64,000 nucleotides of DNA from Buchnera aphidicola (Phyllaphis fagi). Lineage in GTDB: Bacteria; Pseudomonadota; Gammaproteobacteria; Enterobacterales; Enterobacteriaceae. Positions 40,112 to 51,962 of the stretch are shown in pieces. The DNA is taken from contig NZ_OZ060370.1 in NCBI RefSeq assembly GCF_964058955.1, positions 310,001-374,000 on the forward strand, in the 5' to 3' direction. How positions within the stretch are numbered: the stretch's first letter is position 1; the number at the start of each line of letters is the position of its first letter. A model generated the notes under the pieces. The model searched no databases. It was not told the DNA's origin and saw only the letters and a program-made list of their open reading frames with translations. Both the position numbers and the translations under genes were made by a program.

Positions 40112-41212
40112 ATGCATTATCAAATTCTAGCAAGAAAATGGAGACCAAACTCATTTTCTGAAATTATTGGTCAACAATATATATTAACTGCTATTAAAAA
40201 TGGATTTTTATTCAATAAAATTCATCAATCCTGGATATTATCAGGAACTAGAGGAACAGGAAAAACTACTTTTGCACGACTCTTATCTAAAAGTTTAAAT
40301 TGTAATACTGGAATAAAAATGTATCCTTGCCAAATATGTTCAAATTGTAAAGATATTCAAAAAGGATGTTTTCCTGATTTAATAGAAATTGATGCTGCTT
40401 CCAAAACTAAAGTAGAAGATATTAAAGAATTATTAAACACAGTAAAGTACAAACCAACTAAAGGAAAATTTAAGATATATTTAATTGATGAAGTACATAT
40501 GTTATCAAAATATAGTTTCAATGCATTATTAAAAAACCTTGAAGAACCACCAAAATATGTAAAATTTATTTTAGCTACAACAGAAATTAGAAAATTACCA
40601 AAAACCATTATATCTAGATGTATATATTTTAACTTTAAAGAAATAAGTATTATACAAATAATAGAACATTTATCTAATATTTTAAATAAAGAAAAAATTG
40701 TTTTTGAAAAAAAAGCTCTAAAAATTATTGCTAAAGAATCTCAAGGAAGTATCCGAGATGCACTAAACTTATCTGAACAAGCTATAATGATTGGAGGGAA
40801 TGAAATAAAAGAATCTATTCTTACAAATATATTTAATTTCCTAAGTAAAGAACAAGCATTAAAAATCATCATATCTGTGTTTGAAAAAAATACTTTTAAT
40901 GTTATGTTATTATTAACAAAAATATATAAAACTAATATTGAATTAAGTACAATATTAACAAAAATTTTAGAAATTTTACATAATATTATTATCTTTAAAA
41001 AATGTTTTAAAAATGATAATTATATAGAATCATTATATCAAAAAAAATTATTAAAAATTTCTAAACTAATTGATTATGAAGATTTAAGAAATTACTATAA
41101 AATTATAGTATCAGGAATTAAAGAACTAAAATTTTTACCTAACCCAAAAATAGGAATTGAAATCACTTTATTAAATATATTAAGTATAACACAAAAAAAA
41201 AATAAATTTTAA
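40112..41212 (+). CDS. dnaX: DNA polymerase III gamma subunit (no tau domains)
   Basis: The clamp-loader ATPase. The 366 residues cover domains I-III only: Walker A GTRGTGKT (45-52), zinc cysteines C64, C73, C76 and C79 at E. coli positions, DEVHMLS, and the SRC sensor motif. E. coli DnaX is 643 residues (tau) with a frameshifted gamma of 431; domains IV-V, which bind DnaB helicase and the polymerase, are absent here and not encoded downstream. A 10-A tract (41193-41202) lies just before the stop. ybaB follows, as in E. coli. Confidence 0.94.
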   Translation: MHYQILARKWRPNSFSEIIGQQYILTAIKNGFLFNKIHQSWILSGTRGTGKTTFARLLSKSLNCNTGIKMYPCQICSNCKDIQKGCFPDLIEIDAASKTKVEDIKELLNTVKYKPTKGKFKIYLIDEVHMLSKYSFNALLKNLEEPPKYVKFILATTEIRKLPKTIISRCIYFNFKEISIIQIIEHLSNILNKEKIVFEKKALKIIAKESQGSIRDALNLSEQAIMIGGNEIKESILTNIFNFLSKEQALKIIISVFEKNTFNVMLLLTKIYKTNIELSTILTKILEILHNIIIFKKCFKNDNYIESLYQKKLLKISKLIDYEDLRNYYKIIVSGIKELKFLPNPKIGIEITLLNILSITQKKNKF

Positions 41213-41305
41213 CTTTCTTCTTTACAATCAAATATAATACTTAATATATTGTATTTTAAAATAATAAAATAAAAATTTTTATATTATTTTTAATAAGGAT
41301 AAAAA

Positions 41306-41638
41306 ATGTTTGATGCAAATAATATCAATACTTTAATAAAAAAAGCACAAAAAATACAAGAAAAAATGAAAAAAATCCAAAAAGAAATTGAAATAATGGA
41401 AGTCACTGGAGAATCAGGAGCAGGAATTGTAAAAATAACTATTAATGGAATATATAATTGTAAAAATATAGAAATAGATGAAAGCTTTCTTAAAGAAAAT
41501 AAAAAAATGATTGAAGATTTAATTACAGCAGCATTTAATGATGCATCTAGACGTATTAGAGAAGCAAAAAAACAAAAAATGTCTGATATTTCAAAAGATA
41601 TTCCATTTCCTTATGGAATTATGAACTCAATAATATAA
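41306..41638 (+). CDS. ybaB: YbaB/EbfC nucleoid-associated protein
   Basis: YbaB is a small dimeric DNA-binding protein. The 110 residues (E. coli 109) align throughout: LIKKAQKIQEKMKKIQKEI (helical dimer arm), VTGESGAGIVKITINGIY and DLITAAFNDASRRI. AAGGAT precedes the start. The order dnaX-ybaB is conserved; recR, third in E. coli, is missing before htpG, consistent with loss of recombination functions. Confidence 0.92.
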   Translation: MFDANNINTLIKKAQKIQEKMKKIQKEIEIMEVTGESGAGIVKITINGIYNCKNIEIDESFLKENKKMIEDLITAAFNDASRRIREAKKQKMSDISKDIPFPYGIMNSII

Positions 41639-41714
41639 TATTTAGATATATCAACTAATATACATACTTAATAATATTATAAAATTTATTTACATTTAAG
41701 GTATAAATATAATT

Positions 41715-43586
41715 ATGAAAAAAAATGAAAAATATTCTTTTCAATCTGAAACTAAACAATTGCTACATTTAATGATTCATTCTCTATATTCAAATAAAGA
41801 AATATTTATTCGCGAATTAATATCTAATGCATCGGATGCAATTGATAAAATGAGATTTAAATTTTTATCTAACGAACATTCAGATCAAAAATATCGTGAT
41901 ATGTACATACGTATATTATTGGATAAAAAAGAAAATAAAATTGTTATTTCTGATAATGGAATTGGAATGACAAAACAAGAAATTATTAATAATCTCGGAA
42001 CTATTGCTAATTCTGGAACAAAATCATTTTTAAAATCTTTAAATAAAGAAAATAAAAAAAATAATCAACTTATAGGAAAATTTGGAGTTGGATTTTATTC
42101 ATCATTTATAGTATCAGATAAAGTAATTGTACGAACACGACATGCAGAAGAATTAAATCAAAATAATGGTACACTTTGGAAATCTGATGGTAAAGGAGAA
42201 TATACTATTACTTCTATAACTAAAAAAGAATATGGAACAGATGTCGAATTATACTTAAAAAAAGAAGAAATTGATTTTCTAGAAGATTGGAAAATATGCA
42301 ATATTGTTAAAAAATATTCTGATCACATTACTATTCCAATAGAAATTCAAGAATATGATAAAAAAAATAAAGTTTTTTCATGGAAACAAATAAATACAGC
42401 ACAAGCATTATGGACGCTTGAAAAATCAAAAATTACTGATGATCAATACAAAAATTTTTACAAACACATAACACAAGACATGAACGATCCTATTATTTGG
42501 AGTCATAATAAAGTAGAAGGTACACAAGAATATATTAGTTTACTATATATTCCAAGTAAATCACATTGGGATATTTGGAATCGTGATCAAAAAAAAAATG
42601 GATTAAAACTATATATTAAAAGAATTTATATTATGGATAATGCTGAACAATTTTTACCTAGTTATTTAAGATTTATTAAAGGAATTTTAGATACTAATGA
42701 CTTGCCTTTAAATGTTTCAAGAGAAATGTTACAAGAAAATAATATTACACATTCTCTAAAAACATCAATAACAAAACGAGTATTAATGTTAATTAAACAA
42801 CTTACAAAAAATAATAGTCAATATCAAATATTCTGGAAAGAATTTGGATTAATTCTCAAAGAAGGTATAGCAGAAGATACAAAAAATCAAGAAAAAATTG
42901 CTGAATTATTAAGATTTACCTCAATAAAAACTAATTGTATAGAACAAAATTTATCTTTATCAGAATACATTCAAAATATGCCTAATAATCAAGAAAAAAT
43001 ATATTTTTTGACTGCTGATAGTTATGCTACAGTGAGCACAAGTCCACACTTAGAAATTTTTAAAAAAAATAATATTGATGTACTATTATTATGTGATCGA
43101 ATTGATGAATGGATGATGAATTATTTAACTGATTTTAAAGGTAAAAAGTTTCAATCAGTCAATAAAATAGATGATGATTTAAATAAAATAGTTCATGAAA
43201 AATCTAAATCAAATAATTCATTAAAAAAAATCAATACATTATTATTAAAAATTCAAGAAGTTTTAAAAGAAAAAATTAAAAAAGTACAATTAAGTTATAG
43301 ATTAATTGATACTCCTGCAATACTTCTTATTGAAAAAGATGCCATGAGTACTCAAATGTCAAAATTATTTATGGCAGCTGGACAAAATATTCCTCCAGTA
43401 CAATATATATTTGAAATTAATCCTAATCATAAGTTGATTAAAAAAATTTCTAATCTTCAAGATGATAAAAATATTAATATATGGATTCAAATTTTATTTG
43501 AAGAAGCATTACTATCAGAAAGAGGATCATTGGATAATCCTAACGACTTTATTAATAAAATAAATCAAATTTTTATTAATTCATAA
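41715..43586 (+). CDS. htpG: HtpG (Hsp90) chaperone
   Basis: Bacterial Hsp90, 623 residues (E. coli 624). The N-terminal ATPase motifs are complete: ELISNASDAIDKMRF, ISDNGIGMT, NLGTIANSGT and GKFGVGFYSSFIVSD. Middle domain LPLNVSREMLQE and the C-terminal dimerisation region (SKLFMAAGQ) follow. AAGGTA lies upstream of the ATG. It supports folding and quality control together with clpXP, lon and tig. A 10-A run at about 42589-42598 leaves the frame intact. Confidence 0.97.
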   Translation: MKKNEKYSFQSETKQLLHLMIHSLYSNKEIFIRELISNASDAIDKMRFKFLSNEHSDQKYRDMYIRILLDKKENKIVISDNGIGMTKQEIINNLGTIANSGTKSFLKSLNKENKKNNQLIGKFGVGFYSSFIVSDKVIVRTRHAEELNQNNGTLWKSDGKGEYTITSITKKEYGTDVELYLKKEEIDFLEDWKICNIVKKYSDHITIPIEIQEYDKKNKVFSWKQINTAQALWTLEKSKITDDQYKNFYKHITQDMNDPIIWSHNKVEGTQEYISLLYIPSKSHWDIWNRDQKKNGLKLYIKRIYIMDNAEQFLPSYLRFIKGILDTNDLPLNVSREMLQENNITHSLKTSITKRVLMLIKQLTKNNSQYQIFWKEFGLILKEGIAEDTKNQEKIAELLRFTSIKTNCIEQNLSLSEYIQNMPNNQEKIYFLTADSYATVSTSPHLEIFKKNNIDVLLLCDRIDEWMMNYLTDFKGKKFQSVNKIDDDLNKIVHEKSKSNNSLKKINTLLLKIQEVLKEKIKKVQLSYRLIDTPAILLIEKDAMSTQMSKLFMAAGQNIPPVQYIFEINPNHKLIKKISNLQDDKNINIWIQILFEEALLSERGSLDNPNDFINKINQIFINS

Positions 43587-43607
43587 AAATATTTAAAATA
43601 TCAAATT

Positions 43608-44249
43608 ATGAAAATTATTCTTTTTGGAGCTCCAGGTTCAGGAAAAGGAACACAAGCAGAGTTTATTAGTAAAAAATATAATATACCTCAAATTTCTACT
43701 GGAAATATATTACGAAATATAATTAAAAAAAAAAATTCAAATAGTACTTTAAAAGAATGTATTGAAAATGGAAAATTAATTAATGATAATTTAATTATTG
43801 ATTTAATAAAAAATAGAATAAAAAAAACAGATTGTCATAAAGGATTTATATTAGATGGATTTCCAAGAACATTAATTCAAGCAATTGAAATGAATAATCA
43901 AAATATTCTAATTGATTATATTATAGAATTTGATATTTCAAATGAATTAATATATGAAAGAATTTTAGGTAGAAGAGTTCATGAACCTTCTGGAAGAACA
44001 TATCATATAATATTTAATCCACCTCAAATACCAGAAAAAGATAATATTACTCAAGAAAATTTAGTTATTAGAAAAGATGATACAAAAAAAATTATTCAAA
44101 AAAGATTGTTAGAATATCTAAATATCAAAAATACAATTATTCAATATTATAAAAATCAATTAAACAATAAAAAAATTCAGTACCATAAAATTGATGCATC
44201 AAAATCAATATACGAAATTCAAAAGAAAATAAAAAATATTCTTACATAA
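43608..44249 (+). CDS. adk: Adenylate kinase
   Basis: Adk interconverts ATP+AMP and 2 ADP. The 213 residues (E. coli 214) contain the P-loop GAPGSGKGT (7-15), ISTGNILR, DGFPRT, and the lid segment GRRVHEPSGRTYH, which lacks zinc cysteines as in the enterobacterial long form. An 11-A run encodes KKKN near residues 46-49. It lies 21 bases after htpG, the conserved order. hemH, which follows in E. coli, is absent. Confidence 0.97.
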   Translation: MKIILFGAPGSGKGTQAEFISKKYNIPQISTGNILRNIIKKKNSNSTLKECIENGKLINDNLIIDLIKNRIKKTDCHKGFILDGFPRTLIQAIEMNNQNILIDYIIEFDISNELIYERILGRRVHEPSGRTYHIIFNPPQIPEKDNITQENLVIRKDDTKKIIQKRLLEYLNIKNTIIQYYKNQLNNKKIQYHKIDASKSIYEIQKKIKNILT

Positions 44250-44352
44250 AATAAATAAAATATTTTAATAAAATATACACTTCTATAAAAATAGAAAAAT
44301 TATAATATTTTAAAATTCAATATAAAAATTTTATTCTATAAATAATAAAAAA

Positions 44353-44426
44353 TACGCCCTATAGGATTTGAACCTATGACCTACGGCTTAGAAGGCCGTT
44401 GCTCTATCCAACTGAGCTAAGGGCGT
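44353..44426 (-). tRNA. tRNA-Arg (UCU)
   Basis: On the minus strand a 74-base cloverleaf starts CGCCCTTAGCTCAGTTGG after an initial A. The anticodon loop CTTCTAA gives TCT (reads AGA/AGG). The acceptor is a full seven pairs, A1-T72 to T7-A66. CCA is not encoded. AGA is the main arginine codon in this AT-rich genome, so this is a heavily used tRNA. Its E. coli counterpart argU lies in the cysS/folD neighbourhood, matching the position before cysS here. Confidence 0.95.
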
Positions 44427-45110
44427 AAAAAAAAAGAAAATTCTAAAAACTTTTTATTTTAATGAATTATTATACTATATAATTTCATTAAAATCTAGTT
44501 ATAAATAAACATTATTTTAGAAAATAAAATGGTAAATTATGTTATTAATAGATCATTTTTCTCCAAAATACTTAAAAATTCAAACAAAAAAAATCATATA
44601 TAAAAATAAAATTTAGATAATTTAAAATAAAATACCTATTCAATCTACTATAATAAGAATATTAATCATGTCTTAGTATTATAACAATTACCAAATGTTA
44701 TTTATCAATAACATAATTAAAAAATTAAAATCAAAAATATTAATAACTTCATACATATATAATTGAATATTCATATAAAACATTTAAAAGCTCAATTTTT
44801 AATCAAAATAAGTAATAACATTTTAAAAAATATAATATTAAAATAAAATTTTAAATAACACTATTCTTACACAGAATAATATTTATCAAGCAATTTTTTA
44901 TTAAAAATAAATCTATAATAACTATTACTAATAAATATATTAAAAATTTAAATAATTAATTAAAAATCTAATTAATTATTATTTCTATTAGTATCAATAA
45001 ATAATTAAGTTATAAAAATATAAATTTTATTCTACTTTTTACAATAGAATATAAACTTTAATTAGTTAATTAAATAATATATTAAAAAATATTGAAAAAT
45101 ATAAATATAA
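44427..45110. other. Gene-free stretch, tRNA-Arg to cysS
   Basis: These 684 bases hold no convincing gene. A 25-codon frame at 44538 (MLLIDHFSPKY...) has no recognisable homology and is probably chance. From E. coli and Buchnera order, folD would be expected near cysS; no trace of it is visible. Confidence 0.6.
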
Positions 45111-46541
45111 TTAAAAATTACCTTTTTTCCATAATGTTCCACAAGGAGTATCTTCTAATATAATATTTAATTTATATAATTTATTACGTAATTTATCTGC
45201 TTTCCCCCATAAATTATATTTTCTTGCAATGTTACGTTTTTTAATTATCTCTATAATATAATTATTTTGATTTATATCATTAAATTTATTTAGTGAATTA
45301 TATTTATTTAAAAAAATTATAGGATCTTGAGATAATAATCCTATTGTATTAGCTAAATATTTTAATTGATATGCTAATTGTTTTGCCAAAACAATATGAT
45401 AATTATTTAAATAAAAACTTATTTTTTGTGCCAATTTAAATAATATTGATATTGCTTGAGGAGTATTAAAATCATCATTCATAGATTTATAAAAATAAAC
45501 AGATAAGTAATAATATTTATGTGATATTTTATCTGTTATCATTAGATCCTTAATACTACTTTTATATAAGATAAAATATAATTTTCTTAAATCTATACAT
45601 GATTTTTGAATATTTTTTTGAGAATAATATAAAGGACTTCTGTAATGAGTTGATAAAAAAAAATATCGAATTACTTCAGAATCATATGTTTTTAAAATAT
45701 TTTTTAAAGATAAAGAATTATCTAATGATTTTGACATTTTTTTATTTCTTATCAACAACATACCTACATGCATCCAATAATTTCCATATTGATAAATACT
45801 ATTAAAACATATAGATTGAGCTCTTTCATTTTCATGATGAGGAAATAATAAATCTATCCCTCCCCCATGAATATCAAAATTACTTGAAAAATAATCATGA
45901 TTAATAGCTGAACATTCAATATGCCAACCTGGTCTACCTTTCCCCCAAGGAGATTCCCAACAAGGATCATCTAAAAATACTTGTTTTTTCCATAAAACAA
46001 AATCTTGATTATTATATTTAATATTTAATATATTTTTTTTATTATTATTTTGTAATTTATTTAATAATTGACTTGAAAAAACACCATATTTTAAATAACT
46101 AGAAACAGAAAAAATAATATCTCCATTTATTGCAATATAAGCATTTTTATTATCTAAAAGCACTTGTATCATATTAATTATCGTATTAATATGATGAGTA
46201 GCAAGCGGTTGAAAAGTAGGAGATTGTAGTCCTAATTTTTTAAAATCAGTCTTCATTTCTAAAATCATACGTTTAGTTAAAGAAGAAAATTTTTCTTTAT
46301 TCATTTTTGATTTTTGAATAATTTTATCATCAATATCGGTAATATTTCGAACATAATTAAATTTATATCGACAATGTTGTAAATATTTCACTATCATATC
46401 AAAAAATGTAAATGTACGACCATGACCTATATGACAATAATCGTATACAGTTACCCCGCATACATACATATTGATTTTTTTAAAATTATTTGAAAAAAAA
46501 AATTCTTTTTTTTTAGTTATGGTATTAAATATTTTTAACAT
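45111..46541 (-). CDS. cysS: Cysteinyl-tRNA synthetase
   Basis: CysRS charges tRNA-Cys. I start at ATG 46541, giving 476 residues (E. coli 461); a GTG one codon upstream is less likely. Zinc-binding C28 (YVCGVTVYD), the HIGH motif (HIGHGRTF), ECSAINHDY, HHENERAQS and KMSKSLDN are present. The C-terminal LRNKLYKLNIILEDTPCGT matches the family end. The upstream region contains the GC-rich hairpin at 46652-46685. Confidence 0.96.
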   Translation of the reverse strand: MLKIFNTITKKKEFFFSNNFKKINMYVCGVTVYDYCHIGHGRTFTFFDMIVKYLQHCRYKFNYVRNITDIDDKIIQKSKMNKEKFSSLTKRMILEMKTDFKKLGLQSPTFQPLATHHINTIINMIQVLLDNKNAYIAINGDIIFSVSSYLKYGVFSSQLLNKLQNNNKKNILNIKYNNQDFVLWKKQVFLDDPCWESPWGKGRPGWHIECSAINHDYFSSNFDIHGGGIDLLFPHHENERAQSICFNSIYQYGNYWMHVGMLLIRNKKMSKSLDNSLSLKNILKTYDSEVIRYFFLSTHYRSPLYYSQKNIQKSCIDLRKLYFILYKSSIKDLMITDKISHKYYYLSVYFYKSMNDDFNTPQAISILFKLAQKISFYLNNYHIVLAKQLAYQLKYLANTIGLLSQDPIIFLNKYNSLNKFNDINQNNYIIEIIKKRNIARKYNLWGKADKLRNKLYKLNIILEDTPCGTLWKKGNF

Positions 46542-46651
46542 CACATAGCTCTACAATATAAACAAATTAATTTTTAAATATAAAAAATAAAACTTTAAAA
46601 TCATTTCAATTTATAAAATATAATATAATACAGTATGTATTATATTCATAG

Positions 46652-46685
46652 CCACAGAACGATAAATCCTCTATCCGAACTGTGG
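46652..46685. ncRNA. Unidentified GC-rich hairpin between cspE and cysS
   Basis: CCACAG (46652-46657) pairs with CTGTGG (46680-46685). After a symmetrical AA/AA internal loop, CGATA pairs with TATCCG (one bulged C), closing a seven-base loop. The 40 bases from 46651 are 50% G+C, while 40-50 bases on either side are 10-12%. In this genome such enrichment is seen only in tRNA and rRNA. No U-run follows on either strand, so it is not a standard terminator. On the minus strand it lies in the cspE 3' / cysS 5' region and its loop carries GAGGAUU. It could be a small RNA or an mRNA structural element. The type label is tentative. Confidence 0.45.
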
Positions 46686-46728
46686 AGCGTGTTCTATTTA
46701 AAATTTGCAATATTATTTATATTATAAA

Positions 46729-46938
46729 TTATAAGCTAACTACATTAGCAGCTGAAGGTCCTTTTGCACCTTCAGTAATTTCAAACTCAACACTTTGACC
46801 TTCTGATAAAGTTTTAAACCCATTACTCTGTATAGCTGAAAAATGAACAAAAACATCTTTACTACCATCTTCTGGTGTAATAAAACCAAAACCTTTTGAT
46901 TCATTAAACCATTTCACATTGCCTTTAATCTTGGACAT
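46729..46938 (-). CDS. cspE: Cold-shock-like protein CspE
   Basis: A single-stranded nucleic-acid-binding protein that melts RNA structures and acts in transcription antitermination. From ATG 46938 ([20 protein letters not shown]) it is 69 residues, as in E. coli; an upstream GTG-type extension of seven residues is not homologous. RNP1 (KGFGFI) and RNP2 (VFVHF) are present. It matches CspE better than CspC ([19 protein letters not shown]). Conservation is far higher than that of its neighbours. Confidence 0.96.
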   Translation of the reverse strand: MSKIKGNVKWFNESKGFGFITPEDGSKDVFVHFSAIQSNGFKTLSEGQSVEFEITEGAKGPSAANVVSL

Positions 46939-46971
46939 CTTTACTTTTAAACCTACCAAATAAATACTACA

Positions 46972-47000
46972 AACTAATTTTTTTATATAAAAAATTAGTT
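46972..47000 (-). promoter_or_regulatory. Perfect 12-bp inverted repeat in the cspE leader
   Basis: AACTAATTTTTT at 46972-46983 and its exact complement at 46989-47000 surround a five-base loop. It ends 33 bases upstream of the cspE ATG. It could be a 5' mRNA hairpin (cold-shock genes of E. coli have structured leaders) or a terminator-like element. A C-G pair on each arm makes pure chance less likely. Confidence 0.45.
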
Positions 47001-47235
47001 AACAATCATTATTTCCTACTGGAATATAAGATAAAAATAAAAATTTATATATTAAATACAAAATAAAAGTAATTATAATACATAAAAATTATACTTTAAA
47101 ATTAATATAAATTATATATATTTAGATTTTATATTATAAAATTTAAAATATTACATAAAAATTAAAAATAATAAAATGAGTTGTGATTTTAAGATTTATA
47201 ATTACAGAAATATATCGATATTTTTATTAAATATA

Positions 47236-47252
47236 CCTATATGTAATATAGG
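47236..47252 (-). terminator. Candidate terminator of the 23S-5S operon
   Basis: CCTATAT and ATATAGG form a seven-pair stem with a three-base loop about 60 bases beyond the 5S 3' end on the minus strand, followed by TATATTT. The stem is weak, but it is in the right place for the rRNA transcript end. Confidence 0.4.
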
Positions 47253-47312
47253 AATAAATAAATATAAAATTAAAATAGTATAAAACATTACATAATAAAA
47301 ATAAAATTTCAG

Positions 47313-47433
47313 TACCCTGATAACTCCCTACTCTCACACAAGGAAACCCTGTACTACCATCGGCGTTATAATATTTCACTTCTGAGTTCGGTATGGAATC
47401 AGGTGGTACCATTACACTATTATTATCAGGATA
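47313..47433 (-). rRNA. rrf: 5S ribosomal RNA
   Basis: On the minus strand the conserved core reads CCGAACTCAGAAGTGAAA and GCCGATGGTAGT, with GAGAGTAGGGA near the 3' end. Helix I is formed by TATCCTGATA at the 5' end and TATCAGGGTA at the 3' end (ten pairs including a G-U). The length of about 121 is normal. Ends are assigned from helix pairing and may be off by a few bases. It follows 23S by about 77 bases. Confidence 0.95.
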
Positions 47434-47510
47434 CTGAATAAACTTATATTTTAAGTTTAATTATTAGTTTTTTTTAGAATATAAATTAATAAAAACAACT
47501 GTGGTGTTGT

Positions 47511-50426
<2,916 letters not shown>

Positions 50427-50503
50427 TTACAACCCACAGATGTTTTTATTAATTTATATTGTAAAAGAACGAAAAATTAAAAATTTAAAACAAAAAAAAT
50501 ATC

Positions 50504-50541
50504 AATAAATATTAATAAATATTAATAAATATTAATAAATA
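50504..50541. repeat. 10-bp tandem repeat, about four copies
   Basis: The unit AATAAATATT is repeated from 50504, three full copies and a fourth nearly complete. It lies in the spacer between tRNA-Glu and the 23S 5' end, inside the primary rRNA transcript but outside the processing stem. A typical slippage microsatellite. Confidence 0.85.
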
Positions 50542-50622
50542 CTTCTTATAAAATTTATAATATATCATAACACATTATTTTATTTAAGTATAACATTTTT
50601 TAATTTAAATGTTAATTATTTT

Positions 50623-50695
50623 CGTCCCCTAGGGGATTTGAACCCCTGTTGCCGCCATGAAAGGGCGATGTCCTGGACCTCTAGACGAAGGGGAC
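50623..50695 (-). tRNA. tRNA-Glu (UUC)
   Basis: On the minus strand a 73-base tRNA starts GTCCCCTTCGTCTAGAGG and carries anticodon TTC (CCTTTCATGG). Acceptor GTCCCCT pairs with AGGGGAC, discriminator G73. CCA is not encoded. It is cotranscribed upstream of 23S. Its U34 is a target of the TusA-TusE-MnmA thiolation relay, two parts of which lie in this window. Confidence 0.96.
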
Positions 50696-50805
50696 AATCA
50701 AAAATAATTAAAAATACTATTTTAAAATGTATAAAATAAATAAATATAAAACATAATAATTATAATAAATTTAAGATATAATTCTTACAAAATATTATAA
50801 AATAG

Positions 50806-51699
50806 TCAAGTGTTTTTTTTATTTTTTATTCTATTTAAAACATTATAAATTTTATATTTCTTATTTCGATTTAAATAATTAATAACTGTATCAATATTAG
50901 GTAAAATATTATTCCAAAAATAAAAAGAATAAGCTGCTTGACTAACTAACATACCGATACCATCAGAATAATATTTTGCCCCACAACTTTTACACCATTT
51001 TAGAAACATAGTCATATCATCACTATAACAAATATCATAAAAAAAAGTTTTATCAGAATTAAAAATAATATTAGGAATAAAAAAACGGTTATTTCCTTGA
51101 AAATCAACAGAAGTGGTATGAATAATTAAATTATAATGTAATTTATACAACTTATGAAATTCATTTAATTTAATTGCCTTAATACAACCTAAATGTTTAA
51201 AATATGATACTATATTATTTGCACGTTCTAATGTTCGATTTAAAATATCTATAGAACAATTAAAAGATAATAAATATGGTATAATACCCCGAGCAGCCCC
51301 ACCTGCACCGATTAATAAAACACGAAATCCTAAATTAATAAAATTTAATCGTTTTAGATCATATAATAATCCAATACCATCCGTATTATCACCAACAATT
51401 CTGTTATTTTCTGTACTTTTTAAAGTATTTACAGAACCAGAAATATATGCTCTTTCCGTTAATATATTAGATAACTTATATGCCTTTTCTTTAAACGGAA
51501 CCGTAACATTTGCTCCTTTTCCATAACTATGAAAAAAATTATAAACAAAATTACAAAAATCTTGTTTTTCAATACATTTCACACTATAATTAAAATTAAT
51601 GTCTATTTGTTTAGAAAATAAATCATAAATTATTGGTGATTTAGAATGATTTACAGGATTACCAAACAGTAAATAATTATTTTCTTTATTATCAATCAT
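50806..51699 (-). CDS. aroE: Shikimate dehydrogenase
   Basis: AroE reduces 3-dehydroshikimate to shikimate in the chorismate pathway leading to aromatic amino acids. The 297 residues (E. coli 272) show catalytic K70 (NVTVPFKEKAY), N91 (SVNTL), D106 (DNTDGIGLLYDL) and the NADP-binding GAGGAARGI. The C-terminal extension is Lys/Asn-rich. A strong Shine-Dalgarno (GGAGGA, 51709-51714) precedes the ATG by nine bases. It heads the aroE-tRNA-Glu-23S-5S unit. Confidence 0.95.
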   Translation of the reverse strand: MIDNKENNYLLFGNPVNHSKSPIIYDLFSKQIDINFNYSVKCIEKQDFCNFVYNFFHSYGKGANVTVPFKEKAYKLSNILTERAYISGSVNTLKSTENNRIVGDNTDGIGLLYDLKRLNFINLGFRVLLIGAGGAARGIIPYLLSFNCSIDILNRTLERANNIVSYFKHLGCIKAIKLNEFHKLYKLHYNLIIHTTSVDFQGNNRFFIPNIIFNSDKTFFYDICYSDDMTMFLKWCKSCGAKYYSDGIGMLVSQAAYSFYFWNNILPNIDTVINYLNRNKKYKIYNVLNRIKNKKNT

Positions 51700-51962
51700 T
51701 TTAAATAATCCTCCAACAAAAATATTACAAATTTTATAATAAATTTAATATTTATTTTAGATTAATAAAAGTAAAAAATCACAACTTAAATATAATAAAA
51801 TATTAAAATACTAATTTTATATATCCATATATTTATATAAAAATTTCATCATTTACTTTAATGAAAATAATATAAAATCATTAAAATAAATCTATTAAAT
51901 ATACTATTGTATTATAAAAGAATATAATATATAAACAATTAATTTCAAAATATATATACTTT

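Larger units (their letters stand above)
46939..47312. other. Non-coding stretch, cspE leader and 5S downstream
   Basis: These 374 bases contain no gene. They hold the cspE leader hairpin (46972-47000), a small TTCC/GGAA hairpin near 47016, and the candidate rRNA terminator (47236-47252). The rest is AT-rich without visible structure. Confidence 0.6.

Noticed and set aside
44538..44615. Small frame MLLIDHFSPKY...
   Set aside because: At 25 codons it has no recognisable homology and no Shine-Dalgarno.
46635..46727. A 30-codon open frame on the plus strand across the GC-rich hairpin
   Set aside because: It has no ribosome-binding site and no known homologue, and its codons are G/C-ending, unlike real genes here; a structured RNA explains the composition better.
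47227..47412. A 61-codon frame over the 5S gene
   Set aside because: It is an accidental frame through 5S rRNA.
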